In this document: piece after piece, positions 16,009 through 23,366 of the stretch
Layout of the letters: every line of letters starts with the position of its first letter
Numbering within the stretch: the stretch's first letter is position 1
DNA from: an uncultured Clostridia bacterium
GTDB taxonomy: Bacteria; Bacillota; Clostridia; TANB77; CAG-508
Assembly: GCA_934153805.1 (NCBI GenBank)
Contig: CAKPFO010000015.1
Span: forward strand, 1 to 26,156
Direction of reading: 5' to 3'
DNA: 26,156 nucleotides
The notes under the pieces: generated by a model
Databases searched by the model: none
Seen by the model: only the letters and a program-made list of their open reading frames with translations
Told to the model about the DNA's origin: nothing
Translations under genes and position numbers: made by a program

Positions 16009-16509
16009 ATGAAAAATGTTTATGAAAATGAGATGAAATTAGAGTTTATAAGCAAATCAAACAATGAAGCTTTTGCAAGAATAAGTGTTGCAGCTTTTGC
16101 AGCCCAACTAGACCCTACTATAGAAGAACTTGCCGATATAAAAACGGCAGTATCAGAAGCTGTAACAAATTGTATTATCCATGGATATGAAGATAGAGAA
16201 GGAATAGTAAAAATAGTGTGCAAAATAAATGCAAATACACTTACAGTGGAAATATCAGATACAGGAAAGGGAATAGAAAATATAGAAATGGCTAAAAGAC
16301 CATTATATACATCAAAGCCAAATCTAGAGAGGTCTGGAATGGGATTTACAATAATGGAAAATTTTATGGATGATATGAATGTTGAATCTATATTAGGTTT
16401 AGGAACAAAAGTAACAATGAAAAAAACTATAAAAAAAGAAGAAATAAGTGACGAAGATATAACACAAGTAATTAATCAAATTAATGGATGTTCTAATGTA
16501 AATATATAA
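16009..16509 (+). CDS. spoIIAB: Anti-sigma-F factor / serine kinase SpoIIAB
   Basis: A 166-residue GHKL-type ATPase that binds and inhibits sigma-F and phosphorylates SpoIIAA. The N-box is at 47-61 (AVSEAVTNCIIHGYE, with Glu50 and Asn54), the G1 box DTGKGI at 84-89 and the G2 region SGMGFTIMENFMD at about 109-121. It is some 20 residues longer than the typical 146 through an acidic C-terminal tail (EEISDEDITQVINQINGC). The ATG follows GGGTGAGG with about 14 bases. The unusually long gap from spoIIAA means the two partners are not translationally coupled in the usual way, which could alter their ratio. Confidence 0.95.
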   Translation: MKNVYENEMKLEFISKSNNEAFARISVAAFAAQLDPTIEELADIKTAVSEAVTNCIIHGYEDREGIVKIVCKINANTLTVEISDTGKGIENIEMAKRPLYTSKPNLERSGMGFTIMENFMDDMNVESILGLGTKVTMKKTIKKEEISDEDITQVINQINGCSNVNI

Positions 16510-16535
16510 TTACAAAAGAGGAGACCATGTGATAA

Positions 16536-17264
16536 ATGTTATTTGAAAACAATGTTAAAGATATTATAGAAGCTCAAAATGGAAACAAAGAGATATTAGC
16601 AACATTAATAGAACAAAATAATGGGCTTATTTGGAGTATAGTAAAAAGATTTAAAGATAGAGGATATGAGTTAGAAGATTTATATCAAATAGGGACAATA
16701 GGTTTTATCAAGTCTATAAAAAGGTTTGATACTGGGTTTGATGTAAAACTTTCTACATATGCTGTACCATACATATTGGGAGAAATAAAGCGCTTTATAA
16801 GAGATGATGGAAGCGTAAAAGTAAGCCGAAGCATAAAAGAGCTTGCAGGGAAAATAAGAGATATTCAAACAAGACACTTAAGAGAGTATGGGGAAGAAAT
16901 ATGCATAAATGAAATTGCTAAAGAACTGAAAATATCAAAAGAAGAGATTGCTGTTGCGTTAGATTCTTTAAACCCTGTAGTTTCTATATATGAAGATACA
17001 TATTCTAATGATGAAAGTGGAATAAGTGTTATTGACAAAATAAGTAATGACGTAGATGAATCTGAACAAATTGCTAATAGACTTAGCATACGAGAATTAA
17101 TTGAAAATTTAAATGATAGAGATAAACAAATAATTATGCTGAGATACTATAAAAATAAAACACAAATGCAGGTTGCAAAAATACTAGGGATAAGTCAGGT
17201 ACAAGTTTCTAGAATAGAAAAGAAAATATTAGAAAACATGAAAAATAAATTAGTTGCTAATTAA
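16536..17264 (+). CDS. sigF: RNA polymerase sigma-F factor
   Basis: A 242-residue sigma-70-family factor that directs the first forespore-specific transcription. Region 2 contains ELEDLYQIGTIGFIKSIKRFDTGFDVKLSTYAVPYILGEIKRFIRDDG. A short region 3 follows (EEICINEIAKELKISKEEI), then region 4 with a helix-turn-helix (TQMQVAKILGISQVQVSRIEKKIL). The order SpoIIAA-SpoIIAB-sigma identifies it as sigma-F rather than sigma-G, which is very similar. The ATG at 16536 follows AGAGGAG by 12 bases; an ATG at 16527 runs straight into TGA. The 26-base gap from spoIIAB indicates one transcript. Confidence 0.95.
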   Translation: MLFENNVKDIIEAQNGNKEILATLIEQNNGLIWSIVKRFKDRGYELEDLYQIGTIGFIKSIKRFDTGFDVKLSTYAVPYILGEIKRFIRDDGSVKVSRSIKELAGKIRDIQTRHLREYGEEICINEIAKELKISKEEIAVALDSLNPVVSIYEDTYSNDESGISVIDKISNDVDESEQIANRLSIRELIENLNDRDKQIIMLRYYKNKTQMQVAKILGISQVQVSRIEKKILENMKNKLVAN

Positions 17265-17305
17265 TACAAAATACGATTTGTACCTGGGAAGGAAAGAAAT
17301 AAGTA

Positions 17306-18298
17306 ATGAGGAAAATAATATTTTATATATTAATTTTTATTGTAATATGCTTTAGTATACCTGTTATATTTACAAATATAAATGAAACAAAAGTAGTTGT
17401 AAGTCAAGCAAATACCGAAGAAGATAATAATGTAGAATATGATTACAAAGAATATCAAACAATAAAGTTACTACATTCTGCTAGTAATGAAGTAGAAGAA
17501 GTTAATTTAGATGAATATCTATATGGGGTTGTATCTGCAGAAATGCCTGCAAGTTTTGAAAAAGAAGCATTAAAAGCGCAGGCAGTTGTAGCAAGAACAT
17601 ATACCATATATAAAATAAAAGCTAATAGCAAAAAACATGAAAATGCAGACATATGTGATTCAGCATCATGCTGCCAAGCATGGATAAGCAAAGTGGACAG
17701 ATTATCAAAATGGGAAGAAAGCTCTAGAGAGGAAAACTGGAATAAAATAGTACAAGCAGTAGATAGTACAAAAGGCAAAATTATTACATATAATAGGGAA
17801 CCGATAAATGCGTTTTTTCATTCAAATAGTGGAGGAATGACAGAAACAACTGTAAATGTATGGGGAGGAACAAACTATCCATATTTACAGACAGTAGCAA
17901 CATCTGGAGAAGATACATATACACAGTATCATTCTGAGGTTACATATACAAAACAGACTTTTATAGATAAAATAAAGCAAAATCATAGTGATTTTGAAAT
18001 AAATTTTGATGATGCAGAGTGTATAAAAATATTAGAATATACAGATGGAAACAGAGTAAAAAAAATAAAAATAGGTAATTTGGAATTAAGTGGGGTTGAG
18101 GTTAGGTCGCTACTTGGCCTTAAATCTGCTAATTTTAAAGTTAGTATAGAAGCGGATAATATTAAGTTTGAGGTAATAGGATATGGACATGGTGTAGGAA
18201 TGAGTCAAACTGGGGCAGATAGCATGGCAAAAAGTGGAAGTAATTATGAAGAAATAATTAAACATTTTTATACTGGTGTTGAAATTACTAATTTATAA
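17306..18298 (+). CDS. spoIID: Stage II sporulation protein D (SpoIID)
   Basis: A 330-residue membrane-anchored lytic transglycosylase of the SpoIIDMP complex, which cuts denuded glycan strands during engulfment. An N-terminal helix (residues 3-23) anchors it outside the mother-cell membrane. The SpoIID/LytB domain has the catalytic Glu79 in VSAEMPASFEKEALKAQA, cysteines at 117, 122 and 123 in the region of the known metal-binding cysteines of clostridial SpoIID, the motif FHSNSGGMTE, and GYGHGVGMSQTGA near the C-terminus. GGGAAGGAAAG lies about ten bases before the ATG. It lies 41 bases after sigF and is normally transcribed by sigma-E in the mother cell; its own promoter was not identified with confidence. 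Confidence 0.95.
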   Translation: MRKIIFYILIFIVICFSIPVIFTNINETKVVVSQANTEEDNNVEYDYKEYQTIKLLHSASNEVEEVNLDEYLYGVVSAEMPASFEKEALKAQAVVARTYTIYKIKANSKKHENADICDSASCCQAWISKVDRLSKWEESSREENWNKIVQAVDSTKGKIITYNREPINAFFHSNSGGMTETTVNVWGGTNYPYLQTVATSGEDTYTQYHSEVTYTKQTFIDKIKQNHSDFEINFDDAECIKILEYTDGNRVKKIKIGNLELSGVEVRSLLGLKSANFKVSIEADNIKFEVIGYGHGVGMSQTGADSMAKSGSNYEEIIKHFYTGVEITNL

Positions 18299-18310
18299 TA
18301 GGTCATTTGT

Positions 18311-18599
18311 TTTATGATTTTAATAAGATGTTTTTGCCTCCTCGTTCGAGCTAAATTATTTAAAAATTATAATAAAAATTTGATAATATATTGTTTTTTA
18401 TACCTTGTGTGTCGCGGCCTTCCTTTTTAAAAATAACTAGTGCGTTGACCACTCCAATTACACTCGCATTCGTTTGTTTGGCCGCTTACGAGGTATTTCA
18501 AAAATAATATATTATCAAATTTATTAATATATACTAGAAAACTTTAATATTATAATTTCTCAGTACGTCGACTGAAAAATATCTTATTAAAATCATAAA
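18311..18599. repeat. Nested long inverted-repeat element between spoIID and spoIIQ
   Basis: The outer arms (18311-18329 and 18581-18599) are a perfect 19-base inverted repeat, TTTATGATTTTAATAAGAT. Inner perfect arms of about 17 bases (AAATTTGATAATATATT) and shorter complementary pieces (ATACCT...AGGTAT; GCGGCC...GGCCGC) continue toward a more GC-rich centre. The 30-base segment at 18339-18368 is shared with the element at 15791. It looks like a non-autonomous mobile or structured element with no coding capacity. Confidence 0.7.
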
Positions 18600-18633
18600 C
18601 CAAACGTTAATAGAAACTTACTAAGTTAACAAG

Positions 18634-18661
18634 GTATAAAATAGTAAAAAAAGGAAATACT
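18634..18661 (+). promoter_or_regulatory. Candidate sigma-F promoter for spoIIQ
   Basis: GTATA (18634-18638), 14 bases, then GGAAATACT (18653-18661), which fits the sigma-F -10 pattern GGnnAnAnT. It lies 30 bases before the spoIIQ ATG. spoIIQ is a known sigma-F target, so the placement is sensible; spacing is one base short of the usual. Confidence 0.5.
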
Positions 18662-18690
18662 CTAACTAAAATAAATAAGGAGGAGTTGCC

Positions 18691-19518
18691 ATGAGAAACA
18701 GAGGAAGAAGAAATTTTGATGAAGACTATGAAACTAAAAAAATAATTTATATTACCGTAGCTGTAATAGGAATTGCTATATTAGCCTTTGGAATAACTTT
18801 TGCTGTATATAGTAATAAATTAGGAAAAGAGATAAAACAAGGAGAATTTGCTTCAAAAATAACAGACTTGTCAACAAGTGAAAATAATGAAAGTTCACAA
18901 GCAAGTAGTATGATAGGAAAAAATGTAAATGAGGTGCAAAAAGAAAATACAAATAATGAGAATACTACTAAAATAGCAATCAACACTAGTAAAGTTGAAC
19001 AGACGAATACTCAAGTACAAACTAACACGGATGTTAACAATACAAATAGTAATACTACCTCTAATATTATAACTAATACTACGAAAGAAACAAAAGAAGA
19101 AAAGAAAGAAGAACTTAAATTTATAAAACCAGTAGAAGGTGAAACTGTAAGAGAGTTTGCAAAAGAAAAGTTAGTATATTCAGAGACACTAAAAGAATGG
19201 ATAACACATAATGGAATAGATATAAAAGCAGAGAAAAAAACAATAGTAAAAGCAAGTGAAAAAGGAATTGTAAAATCAATAAAAAATGATCCAAGGTATG
19301 GAATAACAGTAGTAATAGAACATGAAGAAGGGTATGTAACTGTATATTCTAATTTACTAACAGCAGAGTTTGTAAAAGAAGGAGAAAAAGTAGAAAGTGG
19401 ACAAACAATAGGAACAGTGGGAAATACGGCAGCATTTGAGGTTTCAGATGAACCACACCTACATTTTGAAATGTTAAAAGATAATGAATATATTGATCCG
19501 AGTTTGTATATAAAATAG
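18691..19518 (+). CDS. spoIIQ: SpoIIQ-like M23 metallopeptidase
   Basis: A 275-residue forespore membrane protein. A basic N-terminus and one helix (residues 17-40) precede a long Asn/Thr/Lys-rich linker (about 60-140) and an M23 (LytM) domain. The zinc ligands are intact: His173 and Asp177 in HNGID and the His256-x-His258 pair in PHLHFEM. This is as in clostridial SpoIIQ and unlike Bacillus subtilis SpoIIQ, which has lost its activity. It would pair with SpoIIIAH to bridge the two membranes around the engulfed forespore and may cut cross-links. AAGGAGGAG precedes the ATG. Position after SpoIID supports the call; a general M23 endopeptidase is the alternative. Confidence 0.88.
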   Translation: MRNRGRRNFDEDYETKKIIYITVAVIGIAILAFGITFAVYSNKLGKEIKQGEFASKITDLSTSENNESSQASSMIGKNVNEVQKENTNNENTTKIAINTSKVEQTNTQVQTNTDVNNTNSNTTSNIITNTTKETKEEKKEELKFIKPVEGETVREFAKEKLVYSETLKEWITHNGIDIKAEKKTIVKASEKGIVKSIKNDPRYGITVVIEHEEGYVTVYSNLLTAEFVKEGEKVESGQTIGTVGNTAAFEVSDEPHLHFEMLKDNEYIDPSLYIK

Positions 19519-19522
19519 ATAT

Positions 19523-19574
19523 AGAAAATAGTATTTTATTAATTTTGATTAAAAGAATACTATTTTCTTTTTTT
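19523..19574 (+). terminator. spoIIQ terminator
   Basis: A 13-base perfect stem (AGAAAATAGTATT with AATACTATTTTCT) closes over about 20 bases, followed by a run of T ending at 19574. Confidence 0.75.
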
Positions 19575-19579
19575 AATTA

Positions 19580-19851
19580 TTACAATTGTTCTATTTCTTC
19601 CTTTGATAAGCCTGTTAATTCAATAATTGTGTCAATATTCATATTTTTAGATTTCATTTTTTTAGCTACTTCGAGTTGAGATTTTTTTTCCCTTCTTCTA
19701 GGCCTTGTCTTTTAGCATAATTCATACCACTAATGTAGTCCATTTCCCATTTTTCATGAAGTTCAGCTATACGACGAACTTCTTCGTCGCCTGTAAAATA
19801 ATCCATCTCAAATTTTGCCTTTTTTAAAGTTTTATTTTTCTCTTCAGCCAC
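19580..19851 (-). pseudogene. C-terminal remnant of an Rpn-family nuclease/transposase
   Basis: The frame KFEMDYFTGDEEVRRIAELHEKWEMDYISGMNYAKRQGLEEG matches the C-terminal part of PD-(D/E)XK Rpn-type recombination-promoting nucleases, which end in a helical tail. The frame stops at about residue 61. Shifting one base at the run of eight A restores the expected end (SQLEVAKKMKSKNMNIDTII then ELTGLSKEEIEQL) to a stop at 19580. The nuclease domain is absent. A GTG at 19851 has AGGAGG nine bases upstream, so the fragment could still be translated as a short protein. A TTG at 19860 lies directly on that ribosome site and is less likely. The gene is broken by 5' loss and a frameshift, unless slippage on the A run is used. 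Confidence 0.65.
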
Positions 19852-19890
19852 TTTAATCAACCTCCTAGTATAATATTAATATATGTATAT

Positions 19891-19945
19891 CATAATCTTA
19901 AGAATTAGTAAACTTAAATAGTTTACTAAATTCTTTAAGATTATG
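19891..19945. repeat. Long stem-loop upstream of the Rpn remnant
   Basis: A left arm of 23 bases (CATAATCTTAAGAATTAGTA...) and a right arm of 25 (19921-19945) pair almost fully around a seven-base loop, with two single-base bulges. No T-run follows, so it is more likely a small palindromic element or the scar of the decayed element than a terminator. Confidence 0.55.
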
Positions 19946-20392
19946 ACAAAATTATCAGATTTCTTAAATCGTATAAAAATTTTATAGAAAAATTTTTATG
20001 TAAGGGATTTTAGGGGTGGAACGATGTGGGTAAGTTGAAGAATTTTTTATATGTGACTTTTGCAACTAAAATATAAGATTTAAGGTAGGTAATAAGAATA
20101 TAATAATTTATGTCATAAAAATATAATGCGTAAGCAATATTTTTTGTAATAGAAATGTAATAGAAATGTAATATAAATATAATAGAAGGTTAAAACCTTT
20201 GCGAGAGTATATATATCGGTAGTTTTTATAAAGAAAAACTATTGAAAAAGGGTAAAAGTAATGATAATATAAATAAAAAATAAATTTATAAAATTTAATA
20301 AAATTTTCAAAAAAGGGAAAATGAAAATGCACAGTTAAATTTTTTAGGTCGTCAGACCAAATTAACAAATAATGAAAGGGGAATACAAACAA
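19946..20392. other. 447-base gene-free leader before the pilin-like gene
   Basis: No credible coding region is seen. It contains three near-tandem copies of TGTAATAGAAA-like sequence (20148-20184), a stem TAGTTTTT/AAAAACTA (20220-20241), and a small GGTC-GTCA-GACC hairpin (20348-20359) shortly before the ribosome site. A regulatory leader is possible. It does not match c-di-GMP-I, c-di-GMP-II or other riboswitch cores that I can recognise. Confidence 0.4.
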
Positions 20393-21967
20393 ATGAACAA
20401 GAAAATAAGAATACAGGAGAATAATGCTATAACATTAATCGCACTAGTAATTACAATTGTTATATTAATAATTTTAGCAGGTGTAGCAGTAAATCTATCA
20501 TTAGGTGAGAACGGAATATTTAATAGAGCAAAAATAGCTAGAGAGCAATATAAAATGGCAGAAGTAAAAGAAAAAATTGAACTAGCAATAGTAGATATAC
20601 AATCAGAAAAAATGAGTAAAGGCGAACAATGTACAATAGATACAATAATAAGTGAATTGCCAGGAAAAGTAAATGGATTAACAATAAGCAAAGACGGCGA
20701 AAATGCAAAAGGAAAGTATAATGACTGCGATTTTACAATAGATTCAAGTTTAAAAACAACAATTGAAGGATATACTCCATCAACAGGCGGCAGTACAGGA
20801 GGAAGTTCTACACCAACAACTATATTAGTTGATACAATTACATTAAATAAAACATCATTAGAACTAACAGAAGGTCATGAAGAAACATTAACAGCAACAA
20901 TAAGTCCAACAAATGCAACAAACAAAGAGGTAACATGGTCAACAAATGCTGACTCAATAGCAATAGTAGACACAACAGGAAAAGTAACAGCAGTAGCAGA
21001 AGGAACAGCAATAATAACAGTAACAGCAAAAGATGGCAGTGGGGCAACAGCAAGTTGCACAGTAACAGTAACAAAAGAAGTATCTACAGCAGATAAATAT
21101 GGACAATATGTAGACTATCCAATAGACCTAAACGGAGATGGAGATACAACAAATGACTGGATGATATTCTATATAGCAGATGGAAAAGCAGAAGGAGAAG
21201 AAGCAGGAGGAGCATATGCAGACAATGTAGGAGATACATATATAATAGCAGCAGATTATTTGAAAAATGCAGACAGTAGATTAAAATTGAGTCAAATGGG
21301 AACTATAACAAAAAACGGAGCATATAGTATATATTGGGCAAATACAAGTGCACTACCAGCAACAGTACAAAAAACAGGAACAGAAAGCTTCACAGTAGCA
21401 GGAAGAACAAATACAAGTACAACAATAAATAAATTATTTATGCAAAATAAATTTGGAGAATTAAATAGTAGCAATGAAAATGTAAGAGCAGTATCAACAT
21501 TAATAAATACAGCAAACTGGGAAGGATATGTAAATACAAGTTATGCCGATTATGCAATAGGAGCACCAACATTAGAAATGTGGGTAGCAAGTTGGAATGG
21601 AGTATATGGAGATAAATTAAAATTGTATACAAATATAAAATCAGGAACAGGATATTATGTAGGAACAGGTTCAAATAGTACAACAAACTATCAGCAATCT
21701 ATAACATCAGTAACAGGCTGGCAAAATAACACATTATATTTCCCACACGGAAATAGTAGTTATCAAAGTTGCTATGGAACATGGTTGGTCTCTCCGTCTG
21801 CTAGCAGCACTAGCAATTTGATGCGCGTGCATTACGGCGGCTATGTTAACTACAGCGCGTATAACTATAACAATTTGGCGGCGCGTCCCCTAGTTCATCT
21901 AAAGTCTAATTTCCATTTAGAGAGAAAACCGGGAACAACAAATGTGTGGCAAATTGTAAATGATTAG
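20393..21967 (+). CDS. Pilin-like BIG2 surface protein with putative diversified C-terminal domain
   Basis: A 524-residue protein. Start at 20393, 11 bases after AAAGGGG. Residues 12-36 form a type IV pilin-like hydrophobic helix (AITLIALVITIVILIILAG), with Ala where pilins have Gly before the cut and no Glu5, followed by an amphipathic helix. A Gly/Ser/Thr linker (about 128-142) leads to a bacterial Ig-like BIG2 domain (146-229: ITLNKTSLELTEG...VTWSTN...GKVTAVAEGTAIITVTA). The remaining 290 residues begin YGQYVDYPIDLNGDGDTTNDW and end in a segment with TWLVSPSASS...RPLVHLKS, a pattern typical of C-type-lectin-like variable domains in DGR target proteins. Codon use in 21782-21901 differs sharply from the rest. 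Expected to be exported and surface-exposed; ligand binding by the variable segment is inferred. A terminator at 22108 separates it from the Tad operon. Confidence 0.8.
   Translation: MNKKIRIQENNAITLIALVITIVILIILAGVAVNLSLGENGIFNRAKIAREQYKMAEVKEKIELAIVDIQSEKMSKGEQCTIDTIISELPGKVNGLTISKDGENAKGKYNDCDFTIDSSLKTTIEGYTPSTGGSTGGSSTPTTILVDTITLNKTSLELTEGHEETLTATISPTNATNKEVTWSTNADSIAIVDTTGKVTAVAEGTAIITVTAKDGSGATASCTVTVTKEVSTADKYGQYVDYPIDLNGDGDTTNDWMIFYIADGKAEGEEAGGAYADNVGDTYIIAADYLKNADSRLKLSQMGTITKNGAYSIYWANTSALPATVQKTGTESFTVAGRTNTSTTINKLFMQNKFGELNSSNENVRAVSTLINTANWEGYVNTSYADYAIGAPTLEMWVASWNGVYGDKLKLYTNIKSGTGYYVGTGSNSTTNYQQSITSVTGWQNNTLYFPHGNSSYQSCYGTWLVSPSASSTSNLMRVHYGGYVNYSAYNYNNLAARPLVHLKSNFHLERKPGTTNVWQIVND
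21782..21901 (+). other. Candidate DGR variable region (VR)
   Basis: Forty codons (residues 464-503) in which codon choice abruptly changes. At the variable-looking positions codons end in C or T and are AGC, ACT, AAT, CGC, CAT, TAC, GGC, TAT and AAC, interleaved with invariant-looking TTG, GTT, TCT and GCT codons. Each of those codons can be derived from AAC or AAT by changing adenines only. The 3' end is GC-rich (GCGGCGCGTCCCC), as expected for an initiation-of-mutagenic-homing site. No template repeat or reverse transcriptase is in the window. Confidence 0.6.
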
Positions 21968-21986
21968 AAAAGTTATCCATAAGAAA

Positions 21987-22020
21987 GCGAGCATTGTCAA
22001 GCCTTGTGTCTGACGCTCGC
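21987..22020 (+). repeat. Hairpin downstream of the VR gene
   Basis: GCGAGC pairs with GCTCGC and, inside, GTCA pairs with TGAC around an 11-base loop, with a three-base ATT bulge. It is GC-rich against the background and is not followed by a T-run. DGR targets often carry a hairpin shortly after the VR; here it lies about 85 bases beyond it. Confidence 0.45.
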
Positions 22021-22107
22021 AAAATTTAAATATGGCTGGAATAAAACGAAGAAGGGTATATGGAAAAATGAATGAAATAATAAAAAGTTTTATTTAGAAC
22101 TATTTTT

Positions 22108-22135
22108 AAGTAGCATCGTATAGTGCTACTTTTTT
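22108..22135 (+). terminator. Terminator after pilin-like gene
   Basis: Stem AAGTAGCA/TGCTACTT over an eight-base loop, followed by six T. It should close the pilin-like transcript before the Tad operon. Confidence 0.7.
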
Positions 22136-22434
22136 ATATTAGTAAGGAAATTTTAAATATAATTTACTGATATCTGGATGGACTTAATAAATAGGAAGAA
22201 AAATATGCATATGAAATTGAAAAAATGCCAAATAATAATCATAACCATACATTTTACAAGTAGCTATGGCTACAATATTACAAAAATATTACAAAAATAT
22301 TATTTTTACATTACACTTCCAAAATACTGTTGTTTTGAATTTATAAATGTAGTAAAATAAGATAAGAAATGTTATTTTGTCAAAACAAAGAGAAAAAAAT
22401 AAACCCATAAGATAAGAAAGGAATGAGAGTAGAT
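22136..22434. other. Gene-free region upstream of Tad operon
   Basis: About 300 AT-rich bases. It contains an 11-base tandem repeat (AATATTACAAA, about 22271-22301) and no convincing gene; the 60-codon plus-strand frame at 22178 lacks a ribosome site and has AT-driven composition. The operon promoter is presumably here but was not clearly identified. Confidence 0.4.
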
Positions 22435-23340
22435 ATGGCAATGAATCCAATGCAAAGAAAAGCAAATAATTATTTATTAATAGGGGTGTTAGTGACTTTA
22501 TTAATAACAGGAAGTATAATAGCAATGTTATTTATACAACTAAATAAATTACAAACTCAAATAAAAACACAAGAGGCAAATTCTAAAAATGTATATGTTG
22601 TCTCTAAAAGTATAAATTCAGGAGAAACTGTTACATTAAGTGGATTAAAACAAGTATCAGTTACAACAGATGCAATACCAGCAGATGCATTAACAGCATC
22701 GAACATAACAGAAAATACAATAGCAAAAATAGACTTAAAAACAGGAACAGTTGTAACAACTGCTATGGTTGCAGAAAGCGATGACCAAACAACAAAAGAT
22801 GTAAGAGTTCAAGAATATAATATGATTGTACTACCAAGTCAAATAAAAAATGAAGATTACATAGATATTCGTTTAAGAATGCCTAACGGAACAGATTACA
22901 TTGTAGCATCTAAAAAGAAAGTAGAAATACCAACAATAGATGGGGTAGAATCTGCAAATACAATAAGAGTAAAAATGGCTGAAGAAGAAATATTAACAAT
23001 GAGCAGTGCAATTGTAGAAGCATATTGGGCAACAGGTTCTGTATTATATGCAACAACATATGCTGAACCAGGAATACAAGAACAAGCAACACCAACATAT
23101 TTAGCAAGTGATAAGGTTATAGAACTAATGAATAATGACCCTAACATCGAAACAGTTGCAAAAAATGCTTTATTTACAAGATACAATAGTACAGCAAGTT
23201 CAGTTAGAGGAAATATAACAAGTATATTAAACTCATATTCTGCAGATGGAAATACAAATGTACAAAGTGGAGTTAAAGATGAAATAGAAAGAGCTCAAGA
23301 ACAAAGACAAAGCTATTTAGAGTCTTTAGCAGGAAACTAA
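22435..23340 (+). CDS. cpaB: CpaB/RcpC-like Tad pilus assembly protein (SAF domain)
   Basis: About 301 residues from the ATG at 22435, which has GAAAGGA 12 bases upstream; the ATG at 22423 touches that site. A single N-terminal helix (LLIGVLVTLLITGSIIAMLFI) is followed by a coiled segment and a SAF-type domain (VYVVSKSINSGETVTLSGLKQVSV... IPADALTASNITENTIAKIDLKTGTVVTTAMV), then a second beta domain (YIDIRLRMPNGTDYIVASKKKVEIP). This is the layout of CpaB/RcpC, which acts outside the membrane in Flp/Tad pilus assembly. It is the first of at least four genes on one strand ending in a TadA ATPase. The C-terminal helical tail is rich in Glu/Gln. The specific symbol is by context and domain. Confidence 0.8.
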   Translation: MAMNPMQRKANNYLLIGVLVTLLITGSIIAMLFIQLNKLQTQIKTQEANSKNVYVVSKSINSGETVTLSGLKQVSVTTDAIPADALTASNITENTIAKIDLKTGTVVTTAMVAESDDQTTKDVRVQEYNMIVLPSQIKNEDYIDIRLRMPNGTDYIVASKKKVEIPTIDGVESANTIRVKMAEEEILTMSSAIVEAYWATGSVLYATTYAEPGIQEQATPTYLASDKVIELMNNDPNIETVAKNALFTRYNSTASSVRGNITSILNSYSADGNTNVQSGVKDEIERAQEQRQSYLESLAGN

Positions 23341-23366
23341 AACTTGAAAAGGAACGTGAATAAATA

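Noticed and set aside
20100..20392. Possible c-di-GMP riboswitch before the pilin-like gene
   Set aside because: A GCACAG piece is present, but the conserved receptor and tetraloop motifs of the known classes could not be found.
22032..22097. 21-codon frame after the VR gene
   Set aside because: No ribosome site, very short, and no resemblance to DGR accessory proteins; too weak to call.
22178..22360. 60-codon plus-strand frame before the Tad operon
   Set aside because: No ribosome site and composition expected from AT-rich non-coding DNA, including a tandem repeat.
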